64,000 bases of DNA from Rippkaea orientalis PCC 8801 (GTDB taxonomy: Bacteria > Cyanobacteriota > Cyanobacteriia > Cyanobacteriales > Microcystaceae): the NCBI RefSeq assembly GCF_000021805.1, contig NC_011726.1:1302001-1366000 (forward strand), written 5' to 3'. Positions 61,869-64,000 of this stretch are shown piece after piece; position 1 is the first letter of the stretch; every line of letters starts with the position of its first letter. Below the pieces are notes generated by a model. It was not told the origin of the DNA and did not search any database. It saw only the letters and a list, made by a program, of their open reading frames with translations. A program made the translations under genes and the position numbers.

Positions 61869-63557
61869 ATGCTCACTTACAGTGTACCCCCTAAATCCCT
61901 ACGCTGGCAACGAGCAACTGCTTCTCCCTTAGTCCGTCAATGGGAGATTTTTGGGTTTACTTTTCAATTTATTTTCGCTTTAGGATGGGATAAACTCGTT
62001 GGGAATTATTCTCCTAAACGGAGACATTCTCGTGCTCGATGGTTAGTCAAAAAGTTGTTAGAATTGGGGCCTACTTTTATTAAAATTGGTCAGTCGCTTT
62101 CAACTCGTGCTGATTTAATTCCCTTAGAATATATTCAAGAATTGAGTCAACTGCAAGATCGGGTTCCTCCCTTTAGTTCAGAAGAAGCGATCGCGGTTAT
62201 CGAAAGCGAATTAGGCAAGTCCATTAATGACTTATTTCTATATTTTGAAGCCACTCCGTTAGCATCAGCAAGTCTCGGTCAAGTTCATCGCGCTAAACTA
62301 TACACGGGACAGGAGGTTGTTGTCAAGGTTCAACGTCCAGGGTTAGAGAAAATTTTTAATTTAGATTTTGAAGTTTTACACCGATTAACTCGCTTACTAA
62401 ACCGACATTTTACTAATTTCAAAAAATATGATTTAGAAGCCATTTATGAAGAGTTTTTTGAGCTTTTATTTCAAGAAATTGATTATATCCATGAAGGAAA
62501 AAATGCAGATCGTTTTCGCAACAATTTTAGAAGCTATGCTCAAATCAAAGCTCCTAAAGTTTATTGGCAATATACCACTCGAAAGGTTTTAACTTTAGAA
62601 TATTTACCAGGGATAAAAATTGATGATAGAACCAGTTTAGAAGCCAACAATATTAACTTAGATAGAATTATTCAATTAGGAATTTGTTGTTATTTAAAGC
62701 AATTATTAATCGATGGTTTTTTTCAATCTGATCCCCATCCAGGGAATATGGCAGTTGGCCAAAAAGGGGAATTAATTTTTTATGATTTTGGCACGATGGC
62801 AGAAGTTAAAATTGTCGCTAGAGATCAGATGATAGAAACCTTCTTTGCTGTCATTAAAAATGATACAGATAAAGTTGTTGAAACCTTAGTCTATATGGGA
62901 TTAATTGAACCCCTAAAAGACATGAGTTCAATCAAGCGAATTATTGCCTTTTTATTAGAAAACTTTCGAGATAAACCCGTTGACATTAGAGCCTTTGAAG
63001 CGATTAGTGATGAAGTCTATTTAATGTTTAAACAACAACCCTTCCGTTTACCGCCGCAAATGACCTTTATTATTAAATCCTTAACTACTCTTGATGGTAT
63101 TGCGCGTGTGCTAGATCCCGAATATAATTTGTTAGCAGCAAGTCAACCTTTTGTCAAGAGTTTAGCTCTCAGTAGTGCCCAAGGAAAGACCTTTAGTATC
63201 ATAGCAAAACAAGCCAGAGAAATCATTCAACATACTTGGCAAAAACCCAATTCAACCCTAAAATCAATCAAGCATTTAGAAGATAGAATTGAACGAGGAG
63301 AATTACAAGTTAGAACTCGTTCTTTAGAAAGCGAAAGAATTTTAAAGCGTATTCATCTAGCCATTAAAACTTTAATTTATGCTTGTTTAACAGGATTTAG
63401 TATTCTGTCTAGTTCAGTGCTATTAACCACCATTTACGTTAAATTTGCTGTGATTGGGTTTGGATTATCAGGGTTGTTTAGTTTGTTTTTAATGCGTTCT
63501 TTAATTGCTTTGATGATTCAAGAAAAAGTAGACAAAATGATTGATAAAAATTCTTAA
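61869..63557 (+). CDS. AarF/ABC1/UbiB family atypical kinase
   Basis: A 562-residue UbiB-type protein. The KxGQ motif is FIKIGQSLSTRADLIPLEYI; the Ala-rich loop is LASASLGQVHRA; the catalytic motifs are SDPHPGNMAVG and YDFGTMAE. Two C-terminal hydrophobic segments anchor it to membrane. The family supports quinone or isoprenoid lipid metabolism. Cyanobacteria carry several copies, so a role in plastoquinone or tocopherol homeostasis is likely but not certain. It follows the pseudokinase closely and may be co-transcribed. Confidence 0.92.
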   Translation: MLTYSVPPKSLRWQRATASPLVRQWEIFGFTFQFIFALGWDKLVGNYSPKRRHSRARWLVKKLLELGPTFIKIGQSLSTRADLIPLEYIQELSQLQDRVPPFSSEEAIAVIESELGKSINDLFLYFEATPLASASLGQVHRAKLYTGQEVVVKVQRPGLEKIFNLDFEVLHRLTRLLNRHFTNFKKYDLEAIYEEFFELLFQEIDYIHEGKNADRFRNNFRSYAQIKAPKVYWQYTTRKVLTLEYLPGIKIDDRTSLEANNINLDRIIQLGICCYLKQLLIDGFFQSDPHPGNMAVGQKGELIFYDFGTMAEVKIVARDQMIETFFAVIKNDTDKVVETLVYMGLIEPLKDMSSIKRIIAFLLENFRDKPVDIRAFEAISDEVYLMFKQQPFRLPPQMTFIIKSLTTLDGIARVLDPEYNLLAASQPFVKSLALSSAQGKTFSIIAKQAREIIQHTWQKPNSTLKSIKHLEDRIERGELQVRTRSLESERILKRIHLAIKTLIYACLTGFSILSSSVLLTTIYVKFAVIGFGLSGLFSLFLMRSLIALMIQEKVDKMIDKNS

Positions 63558-63580
63558 AAATCTCAACAAGATTTATGATA

Positions 63581-64000
63581 TTATTTATCATCTTGAAAAA
63601 ATCGATAAAATAAATAACTATCTTGAAAAGGATGCTGATCTAAAACATGACAAATAATGCCTTTTTCCATTAAGATCTGACCTACTTCAACGGCTTCTTC
63701 CCTAGTGTACTTATAACGTTGTACTAACCAATTAACTGCTTCAGAACCAATAAAACAATTAGGATAAAGATGAAGACGATAACGACGATTTTGAATATCC
63801 AATCCTTGAGGCGATCGCATTTCATGAACCAACCGTTCAAGATCCCTATCTGTTAAAAGATCTTCTAAAGATTCTAACTCAGGTTCTTCCTCAAAATCTG
63901 GTATTTCTAAAGGCTGTTTATCAATCATTTCTGTGGATGTTAAGATGTTTTCAATCAAGGGTTTTAAGTGAGGCGATCGCAAATTTAGATCCCGTTGAGG
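63581..64000 (-). CDS. DEP-domain protein, N-terminus cut by window edge
   Basis: 139 codons that stay open to the window edge, so the true start lies outside. The visible C-terminal part has an acidic linker (EIPDFEEEPELESLEDLLTD), then a DEP domain (residues about 55-139): LVHEMRSPQGLDIQNRRYRL, NCFIGSEAVNWLVQRY, TREEAVEVGQILMEKG, FYRFFQDD. DEP domains bind membranes or partners in signalling proteins. An internal TTG at 63982 has no ribosome-binding site, which supports a longer protein. It is convergent with the AarF gene. Confidence 0.85.
   Translation of the reverse strand, partial: PQRDLNLRSPHLKPLIENILTSTEMIDKQPLEIPDFEEEPELESLEDLLTDRDLERLVHEMRSPQGLDIQNRRYRLHLYPNCFIGSEAVNWLVQRYKYTREEAVEVGQILMEKGIICHVLDQHPFQDSYLFYRFFQDDK

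Overview
The window is a 64-kb stretch of a unicellular cyanobacterial chromosome. psaC (photosystem I), crtH (prolycopene isomerase), sasA (circadian output kinase), a cyanobacterial-type chorismate lyase and a probable mcdA/mcdB carboxysome-positioning pair all point to a cyanobacterium. So does the very frequent HIP1 octamer GCGATCGC. The modest GC content, dense interspersed palindromes and gene types resemble the Cyanothece / Rippkaea / Crocosphaera group; that placement is inference from memory, not a search. No rRNA, tRNA, CRISPR array, prophage or complete insertion sequence was seen.

Layout. 0-4 kb: accessory genes (Uma2-family nuclease, an orphan ParA ATPase with an unknown partner) and small conserved cyanobacterial genes. 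4-15 kb: DedA membrane protein, RNA modification and repair (RlmL-like methyltransferase, LigT/ThpR), YciI protein, GAF-GAF adenylate/guanylate cyclase, GNAT acetyltransferase, TPR plus periplasmic-binding-protein fusion, a degenerate PilB/GspE-like ATPase, and gcvH. 15-17 kb: two secreted orphan genes ending in a sequence that looks like the left half of an integron attC site, then a second Uma2 gene. 17-24 kb: large hybrid histidine kinase carrying an in-frame repeat insertion, plsC, mcdB-mcdA, a zinc-ribbon membrane protein, psaC. 24-30 kb: recJ, a two-gene AAA ATPase plus PD-(D/E)xK module that could be a defence system, gyrB. 30-39 kb: CbbX-like AAA+ ATPase, YaaW protein, O-antigen ligase-like protein, Ski2-like helicase, truB, chorismate lyase. 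39-41 kb: two glycine-zipper membrane proteins behind a striking 20-bp-phased palindrome array. 41-48 kb: DHH phosphoesterase, SAM hydrolase (DUF62), rsmE and conserved hypotheticals, and a DUF433 antitoxin with a truncated toxin. 48-64 kb: an 18-TPR protein fused to a trypsin-like protease, an MscS-related membrane protein, sasA, GH57 branching enzyme, an NAD(P)-dependent dehydrogenase, Rieske ferredoxin, crtH, a pseudo-histidine-kinase, an AarF/UbiB kinase, and a DEP-domain protein cut by the window edge.

Short intergenic palindromes of at least four families recur at the 3' ends of genes. Several have invaded coding sequence: they supply the last residues of truB, the 52.9-kb gene and probably the GH57 gene, sit inside the ATPase domain of the hybrid kinase, and lie at the truncation point of a toxin gene. 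Three genes too short for routine ORF calling (53, 50 and 34 codons) are annotated, plus a 28-codon ORF of doubtful status. Two regulatory-type proteins (12.1 kb and 60.5 kb) have lost catalytic motifs and are probably non-enzymatic. The most system-like candidates are the AAA/PD-(D/E)xK pair at 25.7-27.7 kb, the glycine-zipper pair at 39.6-40.8 kb, and the secreted pair next to the attC-like half site at 15.2-16.4 kb.
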